NCBI GenBank assembly: GCA_025201765.1 | Contig: MU623353.1 | Location: 310,001 to 374,000 of the forward strand | Direction of reading: 5' to 3' | DNA length: 64,000 nt | Source: Daldinia sp. FL1419 | Lineage: Eukaryota > Ascomycota > Sordariomycetes > Xylariales > Hypoxylaceae | Shown: positions 48,064 through 58,668 of the stretch, piece after piece | Layout of the letters: every line of letters begins with the position of its first letter | Numbering within the stretch: position 1 is the stretch's first letter | Program-made: the position numbers and the translations under genes | The notes under the pieces: generated by a model | The model's database searches: none | Told to the model about the DNA's origin: nothing | Seen by the model: the letters and a program-made list of their open reading frames with translations, nothing else

Positions 48064-48364
48064 AAAGTCCACGCAGCCTTTCAGACATCTATCTAACCAG
48101 ATCTTCGGCCCCGCATAGACATCATCACACAATCTCCGCCAACCTTATCCGCACGTTCTGATGACCTTCCGCTTTCAGTCGCAACCTATCTACGTGCCTA
48201 GCTGTGGAATACCTCGGTGTTTGTCCCAAAAGAAGAAACTGCCGTCTCGTTTAAGCGTGATTTGCGTACGCTATAGAGAACGGGACGATGTTCTTCGGCG
48301 CATCGCACCTTACGAGGAAGGAGGATCGCCAGGTACCGAGTGTCTGGAGGGTTGAGATAAAGTG

Positions 48365-48372
48365 TATATATA
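48365..48372 (+). promoter_or_regulatory. TATA-like box of the ribonuclease gene
   Basis: TATATATA lies about 120 bp before the ATG at 48494, a normal distance for a fungal TATA box plus leader. It is a position-based inference only. Confidence 0.3.
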
Positions 48373-48493
48373 CCTATGGAGTAAATCTATGATCGCCCCG
48401 TTTCATCTCATCTTGTGATCGATCCCTTTATTCTGATCAGCTCAAATATTACTTAATTCTTCTTGTCTAAATCCAGATAGTCTGATCGGAACC

Positions 48494-48949
48494 ATGCAGT
48501 TCTTCGTCGCTTTCCTGCCCCTCGCGGTTCTTTTCACCTCCGCCGCAGCCATCCCCGTCGTTAAGGGACGGGCCGAGCAAGCCGCAACGACATGCGGCTC
48601 CACCTACTATAGCGCGACACAGGTGAACCAGGCTGCGCAAAAGGCCTGCAGCTACTATAGCTCGGGAAGTGCGCCTGGTGGCTACCCGCATACATATAAC
48701 AACTACGAAGGCTTTTCGTTCTCAGTTTCTGGGCCATATCTCGAGTTCCCGCTCTTATCTAGTGGTAGCGTATATACTGGCGGTGAGCCCTGCAAAGTTG
48801 TTTACTGATATAGAATACGAGCTAACAGATATAAAGGATCCCCTGGGCCGGATCGAGTTGTCATTAATACGTCCTGTAAACTAGCAGGCGAAATTACACA
48901 CACTGGAGCCAGCGGCAACAACTTTGTTGGCTGCTCTGGAACATCTTGA
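48494..48949 (+). CDS. Secreted guanyl-specific ribonuclease, RNase T1/N1 family
   Basis: Two exons (48494-48782 and 48837-48949) with a 54-bp GT-AG intron give a 133-residue preproprotein. A signal peptide (1-19, ending SAAA) is followed by a short propeptide with a basic KGR site near 24-26. The mature part keeps every residue of the T1 active site by alignment with the known family: Tyr64, His66, Glu84, Arg103 and His118. Cys34, 52, 110 and 129 could form two disulfides. The mature size (about 107) is normal for the family, which cleaves single-stranded RNA 3' of guanine outside the cell. The first exon alone also reads through to a stop in the intron, which would lose Arg103 and His118. 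It lies 430 bp from the AT-rich repeat island. Confidence 0.93.
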
Positions 48950-49255
48950 GCCGTAACATGAACGAAGCAAATTTTAACACGGTTATGAGCACCAATGATT
49001 CATAGATCGGTTATAAGTTCATAATAGATCAAAGATATATACATGAGCTACAGTATACAACATTTGGCACTGATCTCAGATATACGCCTTGTCTCTTTTA
49101 GAGCGCGAGCGTCGTGCGAGGCTTTAAGCATTGCTCATAGATCGGACGAACCCGCCCAAAAACAAGGTCAGGCTAGTTCTAAATCGAGACCGTTGAGAAT
49201 ACATCAATTGTCTCAGCCGGCTCGATAGTCCCCCCTCATCTGACTACCTACGTGC
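48950..49255. other. Short spacer between convergent secreted-protein genes
   Basis: 3' flanks of the ribonuclease (+) and WSC protein (-) genes. No other feature was recognised. Confidence 0.5.
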
Positions 49256-49639
49256 TTAGGCAAAAACAGAGAAGAAACCTTCACCACCACCTGTTCTACG
49301 GTTTAGCTTCATATTCTTTCACAAATGATTCATAAGGGTACACATACACATATCCATGGCGAAGCCTGAGCAAGGACTGTCGCAAAGCGAATCCGCCACG
49401 GCGTCTTCAGCCGGAGGGGCGGATTGGCCACAGAAGCAGTCGGTGCCCTTTGTCAAAGCCATGACAGGCTGGTTAGCTTCGTCGCACAAGTTCCCGCAGA
49501 GACCTCGTGATTGATACGGGTGGGTACGGTTGAACTGTAGATTTGTCGGTGAGTTGAAACAGCCAGCGTACTCGCGGGCTGACGCAAAGCCAACGAACGC
49601 CACGGCGGCGAGGGCAATCTGGCTAACTTGGAGTCTCAT
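49256..49639 (-). CDS. Small secreted WSC-domain protein
   Basis: Two exons (49348-49639 and 49256-49290) give 108 residues. The signal peptide is about residues 1-21 (ends GFASA), and then a single WSC domain makes up the whole mature protein: EYAGCFNSP, CGNLCDEAN, TDCFCGQSAP, LCDSPCSGFAMDMCGGEGFF. The second exon is needed to restore the closing CGG..FSVF block, which supports the 57-bp intron. WSC domains are Cys-rich carbohydrate-binding modules found in cell-wall sensors and secreted enzymes. With no catalytic or membrane part, this is probably a secreted wall-binding or effector-like protein. It is convergent with the ribonuclease gene. Confidence 0.87.
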
Positions 49640-49777
49640 ATTGAATATTGACGGTGTTAAGGCTAAGGCTGTTAACGATGTGATATATTTGAATTTAAGA
49701 CAGCGCTAAGGGTGAGAAGGACGTGAAATGCAGGCCACAGTAAGTAAAACGTTACATAGAAGTGTCTGCCGCCTGGA

Positions 49778-49788
49778 CTATTTATATA
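49778..49788 (-). promoter_or_regulatory. TATA box of the WSC-protein gene
   Basis: On the minus strand this reads TATATAAATAG, a consensus TATA element, 139 bp before the ATG at 49639. Placement fits a highly inducible secreted-protein gene. Confidence 0.45.
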
Positions 49789-50306
49789 CATTGTTGATGC
49801 CTATCTCCACACACAGTAGGAATGACCGGACGGGATTCTCTGTGGATTCAAGTAATTTCGGTTGATATTCGGGCATAAAGTTGGACTGCTTTTGACCAAT
49901 AGAATGAAAAATCCAAGAAAACACCTGTACGAGTTTTGAGGCTCAGCCACTCTGGTAGACAAAATAATAGGGGAGCTGTGGTTGTGAGATTTGTTTGGTG
50001 TTGATAAGTGTATTACAGTACGGCGTGTATCGCGCTGTGGTGTTTCTAGAATACTTCTCTTGTGGGTAATACGATGGCCTATTACACAGCAGGTTAGGCA
50101 GTTCTGCAGTGTAACATGATTTTAGCTAAAAGCAAAGTTTAATCGTAAACGGTCGGTGCCATATGTATCACCAACATGTATACTGGTACCTACGTACCTA
50201 CGTACAGCAACAGGTACCTAATCGCCGAACAATAGGTACTCTAAACGGCTCAGGAGACAATTAATCCCGTACTCCATAAAATTCAGCAGGCAATCATCCA
50301 CTTACG

Positions 50307-50332
50307 TACCTACCTACCTAGGTAGGTAGGTA
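50307..50332. repeat. 26-bp perfect palindrome of CCTA/TAGG units
   Basis: TACCTACCTACCT followed by its exact reverse complement, centred on CCTAGG. It is the longest member of the TACCTAGGTA motif family scattered between genes here. Confidence 0.8.
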
Positions 50333-50807
50333 GGTAGTCAGTAAACGTTTATCCTTTACCGCCGGAACAAGGCTCAAGTTTCAACATATTTTATGTTTCC
50401 GAGTTACCTAAACTTATGGAATGCTACCTACCTGGGGACGGTGCGCTAGGGATTACCCTGTTCCCCGGACCCACCTACTGTCGTACCACCTACCCGGGCG
50501 GGACTTGCACAACATGACCAATGAGAACTTCCCTAAAACAAATCACGATCACCAAGCTTCCAGCTCCTTGCCCAAAACAGGCTAGGATGACGTCGACTTG
50601 GAATATAGACTTAATAAGACAGGCTCGAGAGCATTCGATGACCCGCAAGCTTAAAAGGACTCTTTTCCCCTCTTTCTCTAGCTCGTTTTTCGTCTCTATC
50701 GATTCCCTCAGAAGATCAAATCGCACCATATACACAAACTTCACAGCTTTGCAAGTTTATTTTTCAGCTTAGCTTCTAGAGAGATATCAGCAGCTCAACT
50801 CGCAACT

Positions 50808-51326
50808 ATGGCCGCCGCTGAAGTATGCCCCGTCGTTGGAACGACCAACCACACTCTACCCCCCTCTCACCCGGAGATCGACCTCTCCAAGCCCGGTCAA
50901 ACATGCCCTGTCGTCGGTGCTAAGACGGACCATCACTCAAAGCTACACCAGCACCCCGCTGTTCCTAGCGGCGAAATCTCCGCTACCACGAAGAGTGTTG
51001 GCTCTGCTGACGCCCAGGCCTGCCCCGCACTAAGGAGTGTCGTCAACGAGGCTAAGAGCAAGGAGATGGGTAAGCATCTTCTCTATATACATCTACTCTT
51101 ACAACATCTTGCTAACTCCAATATAGATGACCGCGTGTGTCCCGTCGTCGGTCCCGTAACCACGGTCCTGCCCCCTGACCACCCAAGCACGGCCAACAAG
51201 GCTGACGGAGATGTGTGCCCCGTCACTAAGGCTAAGGTTGGCCACCACAAGGACAAGGTTGTTGTCCATCCCGAGGTTCAAGGATCTTCAGGTGTCTGCC
51301 CCGTGACAGGAGCGAAGCAGACGTAA
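50808..51326 (+). CDS. Repeat protein with six Cys-Pro (heme-regulatory-type) motifs
   Basis: Two exons (50808-51069 and 51127-51326) give 153 residues; the 57-bp intron is a multiple of three, so read-through would add 19 residues. All six cysteines (7, 33, 72, 92, 118, 145) are followed by Pro, mostly as CPVVG or CPVTxAK. The protein is an internal duplication: CPVVG..LPP.HP, CPVVGAK..HH..HP and CPAL in the first half are echoed by CPVVG..LPPDHP, CPVTKAK..HH..HPEV and CPVTGAK in the second. The intron lies between the halves. Cys-Pro motifs bind heme in heme-sensing proteins and cytochrome c heme lyase, so heme binding or delivery is a reasonable inference. Metal binding through the Cys and His residues is the alternative. 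No signal peptide or membrane segment is present. Confidence 0.85.
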   Translation: MAAAEVCPVVGTTNHTLPPSHPEIDLSKPGQTCPVVGAKTDHHSKLHQHPAVPSGEISATTKSVGSADAQACPALRSVVNEAKSKEMGKHLLYIHLLLQHLANSNIDDRVCPVVGPVTTVLPPDHPSTANKADGDVCPVTKAKVGHHKDKVVVHPEVQGSSGVCPVTGAKQT

Positions 51327-51812
51327 GCTGCAGTGTTCGATTTTATCTAACTACTTCACATATATATGGCGTCTTTTGGATAGGATGGCAGGGACACGGT
51401 TTTCAATGGCAATAGGCTGTTTTATTGGTTACACCAACTGCAACATGAATGTAGGATGTAATTAATTTTTCCTGTATGAGTAAAACTCCCCCCCAAAAAA
51501 CCAAAAAAAAAAACAATTCAACATGGAAAAACTACATGTTTTGATCCTATGATAGACTCTGAGATCGTTCCACTCTTGTATTGTATCACGTGAATCCTAG
51601 AAGAGATAACTCATGCACGCATGTTAGCCGTCGGAATAAAGGGACACCACAAGGAAACTTGAAATCTTAAGAGCCGCCACTTTATTCATTTAGCTCGTAA
51701 AAATAATACTAAAACGCTGATGGAGAATCAATGTTTTCCAAGCAAAACACCAAGGCATGCTAGATACCTAGCTCTTACTGCTGTTCGGACCCGGGACCTG
51801 TTTCTCAGATCC
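51327..51812. other. Spacer between convergent genes
   Basis: 3' flanks of the CP-motif gene and the interrupted minus-strand gene. A C/A-rich homopolymer patch lies near 51488-51514. No gene was recognised. Confidence 0.5.
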
Positions 51813-53885
51813 TCAAGCCTCTCTAAACATGTCACTCTCCAACTCCAAAACACTCGACATACGCAGTCCGTATACTCTCATCATCGGAAACTCCAACTTA
51901 CCACCCATGTATGGTTCGTGAAATACAATATCCGTAAGTTCGCGATCTTTGTTCATGGACCTGAAGACCCAAGCCGATCCGAACAGCTTCTCTGCCGAAA
52001 GGTTCATCGCTAGCAGAGTATGAACCAAGTCGTCCCAAAAAATATCTTCCAGACCAGAAAGATCGGACCCGTCGAATAATATAGTTGTAAGCACTTTAAA
52101 AGTTCGACTATCAACCGGCAATTTAGGGCCTGGCGAGCCCCCTGATTCTGATGCTGTTTCCATTTCACCATTCTTGCACCAGACGCGAGGGAGTATATTA
52201 TGCATGTATGGCTTTAGTACGCCCGCCTTCTCAAAGACGCCGATCATTTGAAGCCAGAATTCATCAAAATACGTTTCGGTGTCGCGTATTTGTCCAATTA
52301 CCTCCACAGTACGAGGCTCCCGTATTGGGTATTTCGATTCGTCGATTAATCGTCTCTGGACTATATCGCCTATTCTGCCCCAAAGACTATGGGGTATGCT
52401 ACGCACATCGAATATGTGACCAAATTTATTGCTGTAAAACTCCTTGAGTTTATGTATGTTTCTTTCGCGGTATTTCTCGTAGCCCAAGATCCAGGGCTGA
52501 CAATTTTCGAGCATATGAATGCACTCAGAGAAGACGCCCAAAACTGAAATTTGAGTACTCACATAGTCACTAATGAAGGATTTTGCTGTAGGATGATAAT
52601 GAACGAGTAACTCCAACTCGGTTAATATGTCTCGTTTGCTAGTGGGGCACGCCTCGTTCTCTACATCAGCTAGACTTCGAAGAAGATATATAGTCTCGGA
52701 CCAAAATTCTGGTTTATCAACGTCACGTTGTTGTTGAATTAGAGCAACATCGTAGTCTTCAGGGTTCGGGAACGTGCAGAACAAGTATTTTCTTATTGGA
52801 GGCGAAGCGTAAATGCTTTGTATGAGATGCGAGCGGCTGATAAACTCCTTTCGGACACGGTCTACACCGTAGTAAAGTCCATATAAAAGCTGATATGCAT
52901 CCGGTTGCAGCATTGTCGTTTGAGGTAAGCCTTCGAGTTCCTGATCAAGCTTGATGTGTAGAGTAAGGAATAGAGCATAAAAGGACTCTAAGATATTGTA
53001 TATCATGAAAGCATCGTAGAAAACTTGACGAACTGTTCGTCCCCAATATGAATTTTGGTCGGCAATAAGGGGATGTGATCTATTGCCAGCGCTGGGCATA
53101 TGTACGTCCCAATGTTCAAATCTCTGATTCAAAATCATTCTGAAGTAACCAGGATTTGTCCTCATAGACCGGATGTGATCTTCGTGGGCGAGAAGCATGG
53201 GTGCCAATATAGTCTCGAGATGTTCCTAATCAAAATCGGACATTGGGCTGTACTGATCCTCAAGCAGGAAATTTGCAATAGTTTTATGTCCTGGTGGGTC
53301 TGTCTTCAGACTAAGTCCTGCAGGTGTATTGATGAAAGACCGGTTATTTTCTGTCATCAAAGCTTGAGGCGGAATATCATGAAGAACCGTTTCGCAGAAT
53401 CTGACAAGAAAGTTGTAAATGCGATCCTGGACGGCTAAAATGCAGAACCCTCTCTCCGCATTATAGAAAGTCCCATCTGGGTCCTTTTCAAGTGCAACTT
53501 CACCGTCGGTGGTAAGACGAAGCTCGCCATATTCCTCTTCCGAAGAGAATTCTCCCAATAGCATACAGTGGTTTGGAAGGTGCACTTTGGTGAAATATTG
53601 AGTATTCCGTCCAATGGATGTTGACATGAAGTCATGGGATGCAAAGTGACCTGGTGGATAACTTCGTCGGGATTCGAGCATTAATAAAACTAGATTTAGC
53701 TTACATAGGTCCTCGAGATTCATGTAGGGCCACATAAACGGACAAATATCCAATTCACCGATTGGAATAACCGTCCTGTATAATGCCAGGTCAGCACGAT
53801 GCGAGGATGGCATATTTGGCCAGATCTCAAGCAAGACCTTCTTCCGTTTTGGTTTCGATTTTTGCAGCCAACGTTTACAAATCAT
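51813..53885 (-). pseudogene. Hypothetical protein gene split by one in-frame stop
   Basis: A single frame of 690 codons is open except for one TAG at 53226-53228. The upstream part (219 residues from ATG at 53885, beginning MICKRWLQKSKPKRKK) and the downstream part (MLLAHEDHIRSMRTNPGYF...) continue one another in frame, with no splice sites placed to remove the stop. The sequence resembles a family of large uncharacterised proteins common in Sordariomycetes; no function is known to me. No transmembrane or catalytic motif is seen. Codon use is normal on both sides, so the break is recent, or it is an assembly error or programmed read-through. Homologues are expected, from memory only, to have an aromatic residue (probably Trp) at the stop, which would make it a G-to-A change. 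Confidence 0.6.
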
Positions 53886-54785
53886 ACCCTCCTAATTCGG
53901 GACGATTGTTGCCAAAATCCTCTGGTTGCTGATAATATTCTGGCCTATCGCCCGAGAATATTTCCGGGCTTCCAGCGGAGTAGGGAAGAGTCTGAATTCA
54001 TGTTGCAAATCCTTTGGTCGATCAGCAGTTGGATTGAGCCCGGGGAGAAAACTCTTGAGGTAACCCATGTTTCTGATATCAAACTTATCCGCTTAACATA
54101 TTTAATAAGATAGCAGTATATAGTTACAGGGCGTTAGGTCTTAGTTATAAGATGATGAATAGAGGGGGTATCTAACAGAAGACTGTTAACGAGAAATAAA
54201 ATTACTCGCCTGCCTTAAGGCAGGTAAATAGGTACGAAGAAGACGTAGGTACGAAGAAGATTATCTATGCCATGCTCTTTCTTGGTAATGTATCATTTAA
54301 TACACCACGCCGATCCCTGTAAGTTCAAATGTTAGATGCTCGCTGTTGGGTCTAATGCAGGTACGCATGTAGTGTAGGTACCTAGGTACATAAAATACCC
54401 GACTAAGGTTAGTAGGTACCTACCTTATAGGTATAGCGCACCGAAAATGGATCTCCACATATATATGTACCTATGTACCGGGTGCTATACACCAGCCACC
54501 AGCTTATTCAAACAGGTCAAACCAGAAGCAACTTACCTTGGAATCCCCCCTCACAATTCGTCCCCCCCAGACTGCAGCAAGCCTCGTCTATTTCCCAACC
54601 ATCTGAATATTGCTATCTGATATCTAAATGTGAGTAATAAAAGGCAATGCATGCCACGGTAGGTTAGAATTCTTTTCTTAACCTTGCAGATCATTCCCTT
54701 CTGTTAGCCTGTAAGGTGTAAAAGGTGCAAAAACTCGCAGCCCTCAAACCAGTACAAGCAAAATCCTCTTGAGGCGTTGTCCAAG
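53886..54785. other. Intergenic region, no supported gene
   Basis: It separates the divergent interrupted gene and the secreted Ser/Thr-rich gene. There is a direct repeat of GGTACGAAGAAGA near 54231-54260 and many GTACCTA motifs at 54375-54425 and 54465-54480. Confidence 0.5.
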
Positions 54786-55436
54786 ATGCATCTTAACCTA
54801 CCGATCTCCTTTCTCTTCATGTTGTCTATCCTTGATTCCTCTACGGCATTACCATTCATTATAAGAAAAGGGCGCCTGGCCGAGTCCTTGGTTGCCCGCG
54901 CTACCTATTCCGTAGTCCCGATTGATGGGAGCGGAGATGGTTCAAGTTCAACCAAGACTCCAGGTACAATTGAGACGGTCATTGTAACTCCTACCCCGAG
55001 CACAAGAACAATCATCGAAACTTCTCCGCCAATTACCAACACGGTAGTGGTTACCGCAAGTCCGGCGACGCAAACTGTTGCAACTACGGTCTCTATCATA
55101 GATATTCAACCCACAACTAACGTCGTAACCACTACCGTAACTGAAGACGACAATATACCAACCTCAACCTCAACCTGCTCGAGTACAGTATCTACATCAT
55201 CATCTTCTATATCTACTATCTCTCCAACTGCTCCCCCGACGTCATCACGTACGGTAGACACGTCGGCTTCATCCGCGACATCTGCTATCACTTCTTATAC
55301 GGCTACGTGGACTACTTCCGTACCGGTATCTAGCTGGGTCTGGAGTTCGAGCACCACTCACGATAATGGTTCATGGCATACAACTTATGCTCCCTGGAAC
55401 GGCACTGTGAGCCGCCGGTTTTCCCGTCAGCAATGA
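54786..55436 (+). CDS. Secreted Ser/Thr-rich protein
   Basis: A single frame of 216 residues from ATG at 54786. The N-terminus MHLNLPISFLFMLSILDSSTA is a clear signal peptide. The mature part is about half Ser and Thr (for example TSTSTCSSTVSTSSSSISTI), with Val-Thr-rich segments TVVVTASPATQTVATTV. It probably forms an extended, heavily O-mannosylated stalk. N-glycosylation sites occur in HDNGSW and WNGTV. There is no C-terminal hydrophobic tail, so it is secreted or wall-bound rather than GPI-anchored. No enzyme domain is present. Such proteins are typical cell-wall or adhesion components. Confidence 0.78.
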   Translation: MHLNLPISFLFMLSILDSSTALPFIIRKGRLAESLVARATYSVVPIDGSGDGSSSTKTPGTIETVIVTPTPSTRTIIETSPPITNTVVVTASPATQTVATTVSIIDIQPTTNVVTTTVTEDDNIPTSTSTCSSTVSTSSSSISTISPTAPPTSSRTVDTSASSATSAITSYTATWTTSVPVSSWVWSSSTTHDNGSWHTTYAPWNGTVSRRFSRQQ

Positions 55437-56289
55437 AATAGCGACTTCCCTTTCTAAATGTTAATATGCTGGAGCAATGAAGTGGTATGTATATAGGATA
55501 TAGTGTCGGTGAAGCATGTCGGAAGGGGTAAGCTATGGTATGGGATATAGTTATGGACTAATGTAATAAATGAAGACTAGGACGCTTGGCCTAGTTGCGG
55601 AACGAGCGATGAATATTACGCAAACCAAGCGCTGGAACGCGTCAAATCTAGTTGTCATGTAGCTACAAATATGGGTGGGAAAGTGTGTTTTCTCTTTTGG
55701 TTTCATTCTATTTCGGTCTTTAAACGTAACCGAGGACATAATTCGGAGACAAACTCCATTCTCACGGGTAATGTTTATAGACGAAATATCTTATCTAAAC
55801 CCCGGATGAATGATAGCATTATACTTGTCCAGTTTCATATTCACTAGTTACAGTATCTAATAACTGTCTTATTACACCTTTACCCCTTTGATATGTAGAA
55901 AGAATTGTTTCCTAAACAGGCAACAATGTCAACAACGTAGCCAATCAACTTACAACCCCCTTGCTATTGGCAAGGGCGATAATCAAATGATATTCAGTGA
56001 TGTTTTGTTATTATGTGTCAATCCACCCTACGTGCCTACCTAGGTACATATGTAGTTGTTCGATTTCGCACCTCATACCTTTTCTTGGAGAATATCGAAT
56101 CATAATGCTACACAAAAAAGTACAACTTTTCCCAAGGAGCTGTATAATAATTATTTTGGCCTTAAATTAAGACGTCACCGAGTATGGGCATAGGGGGGAA
56201 GTATGATAGAGAAATAACCCCTCAAATACATAGATGGAATGTGGGGGAGTTCATAGACTGTTGACGACATACTCTATATCCTAGTATAA
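55437..56289. other. Spacer between convergent genes
   Basis: 3' flanks of the secreted protein gene and of galactokinase. A minus-strand frame at 55551-55739 looks like chance. No RNA gene was recognised. Confidence 0.5.
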
Positions 56290-57902
56290 TCAGATCTTTC
56301 CATCCTTCAATTGGAAGACCGCACTGCCATTCATCGGTCTGCTGACAACAATCGCTCCCTCTAGATCCTTTTCACTCAAATTCCGTTTCGAGTAATATTT
56401 ATCGAATAACGACTTCTTGATGTCGTCAACCTTGTTGGCAGGCACCAAATGGACACTACACCCACCCCAACCAGCGCCAGTTAGCCGACTACCGTAGCTT
56501 CCTGCTTCCCGTGCGATTTGGCACAGCTCGTCTATTTCGGGACAACTACACTCATAAACATCTCGGCATGAATCTTGAGTCTCGTTTAATAATTTTCCGA
56601 GCTTGGCGTTGTATTCGGCCGTGTGCTCGGAATCGGGAGCTTGTGCCGGATCTTCCAGGAGAGATAAGAACTGGAGGACACGAAGGGCCTCAGTAAATAC
56701 GTGCAGTGCACGCTGACGGAGTTTGAAGTATTCGCCTCGAACAGGGAAGCTGGACATGAATCGGGCTTTAACATCATCAACAGATATACCGATGCCTGAC
56801 GCAACCTCTTCCACGGTGTATCCTTGCTCCTGAGTGAGTGTGGACTTGGTTATCTCGATCAACTCAGTGAGTTGCTCGGGCATCGACTTCGTGGTGTTTT
56901 TGAAGTAATTCTGGTGGAATCCGCGTATAGATACGCCTAATGGGCCGGCATCTTTAGGGAGTTCGGTTCCTTTGGGGCATAGCTTGGCATTTAGGTATGC
57001 TGCGGCCATGCTGCATTCGACAACCCTTAAGTTATAATGAATCGGGCCAGTTTCCTGTTTATTTGAAGTGACAAACGACTGGGCAACCATAAAGCATAGC
57101 TCGGGATTTGTTTTGGGGAAGTAGACAGGTCGTGCCGAAAGGGATGGGGTAAAAGAAACCAATAGAGCGGACCCTCGTTCAGAGAATACTGAAGCGGACT
57201 GGTCCATTCTGTAGAATATCAATACTAGCCACGAAAATGACCGTCTAGGTTAGGGGATAGGCAAACTTACCCTCCTGAGTTAACACCAACAGCACGCTCA
57301 CTGACGATAGCAACCTCGGTCAAAGCTTTCTTATCGACATCACGCTCGCCGTTGGCGATCATAACAGCCAATGCGCTGGCGCTTACAAAGGCGGCGCTAG
57401 AACTGAGACCACCACCAGCCGGTACCGTGCCGTCCATTAATACTTGCATACTCTTAGGCTTGAAATCATCTCCATATTTCTTCCTTAGCAATTGCAACGC
57501 CCCTCTCAATCCAGATTTGAAGTAGTTGGTCCATTCGTGTTTCGTTGCGTCGATATCGACTTCAGAATAGGATATATCAAATTCACGAGTAGGGAATCGT
57601 TCGTTATCGACGTTAGCTATCTTAATCTTGTAAGTGTCTTCTTGGGAGGGCTTTAGATCGGTGGACACGGCGAGAATGACATCGGGAGTCATTCCCATGG
57701 GCAATACCGAGTAAAGTGAGTAATCGATATGCTCGCCGATGATGTTCACGCGACCAGGTGATCGTGAGACGAATTGGGCGGGGACGCCATAGAGAGCTTG
57801 GAATTTGTCAAGCAGCTTGTTCCACCGCACAGTTTGGTCATTTAGAGCCTGTTGGGTGTATATATCCTGCAACGCAGTGACTGTTGGCACGGGGCCCGAC
57901 AT
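56290..57902 (-). CDS. GAL1: Galactokinase
   Basis: Two exons (57271-57902 and 56290-57208) joined by a 62-bp GT-AG intron give 516 residues, the normal length for fungal Gal1. It phosphorylates alpha-D-galactose at C1 with ATP, the first committed step of the Leloir pathway in the cytosol. Motifs in order: the galactokinase signature SRSPGRVNIIGEHIDYSLY (about 46-64), the GHMP ATP-binding loop GGGLSSSAAF, VNSGGMDQSASVF with the catalytic Asp (restored across the intron), and the C-terminal GHMP motif SRLTGAGWGGCSVHLV. The signature has Ile for the usual Thr in EHTDY, as in several fungal enzymes. ATG at 57902 gives a typical N-terminus (MSGPVPTVTALQDIY). A TATATATATATA tract lies only about 20-35 bp upstream. 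Confidence 0.95.
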
Positions 57903-58668
57903 GTTGTTGAGTCGCAATATTATATATATATAGGTTAGGTATATTAGATATTGTCGCGGGGAAGAAGAGCGAGAATGGGAAAAATAGCTCCGTCTAAGTG
58001 TCGATGCCCCGCTTCGAGCTCTGAGGGAAGCTACTTCCTAACCTAGATAATAGGAGGGGTATACTTGCGTCTTCGCTAATTGATTTATATCGATGGCACT
58101 TTTGAGTTTACTTAGAATGCTAGAACGATAACGAAAGATCTAGATTTTATAATTTCAACATTTACAAGAATACCAAGTACCGAGGAGGTGGAATAGGCAA
58201 TGAAATATATAGTTGTAGGACAATGCAAAGACACATGTCACAGGATCGCAAAAAAAGACCGTTAATTTTTCCCGTGATTATCGTGAGGTACCTGCCCACC
58301 TTAGCTAAGATTGAAAATACCCCGCGGACGGCCGCGCCGAGCAATTGGCCGGCCACCGTCAATTTAGGTCAATTTAGACCTGGCCAACCAACATTTCCTT
58401 GATGAAATACCCACCCTTAACCCCGCTTCCCCACGTCTTTCGTCACTAATAAAACCATTTCTAAGAGTATTTCCAAGTATGTTTTGGAAAGGACAACCCT
58501 CTACGATACCCCCCATCCAATTCTTAACTCGCATTCGTTGGCTTTTAGTATTACTACCTAAAAAGGACGCATTATAAAGCAACAGTATAACCCCCCTTTT
58601 GGTCAATCCAAAACTGAGAGATTGGCTAGATTAGGTCCCTGAACCTAGATCGCCGGGACCACCCTAGC
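57903..58668. other. Upstream region of galactokinase, no supported gene
   Basis: Contains an AT tract at about 57918-57935 next to the GAL1 start. Minus-strand frames at 58162-58362 and 58364-58606 have no family resemblance. No Gal4-type CGG-N11-CCG site was noticed. Confidence 0.45.

Larger units (their letters stand above)
49640..50807. other. Divergent promoter region between WSC gene and CP-motif gene
   Basis: No coding frame is supported. It contains a TATA box for the WSC gene and the strongest example of the CCTAGG palindromes. A CTTTTCCCCTCTTTCTCTAGCTC pyrimidine stretch near 50663-50686 is a likely core-promoter element of the gene starting at 50808. Confidence 0.5.
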
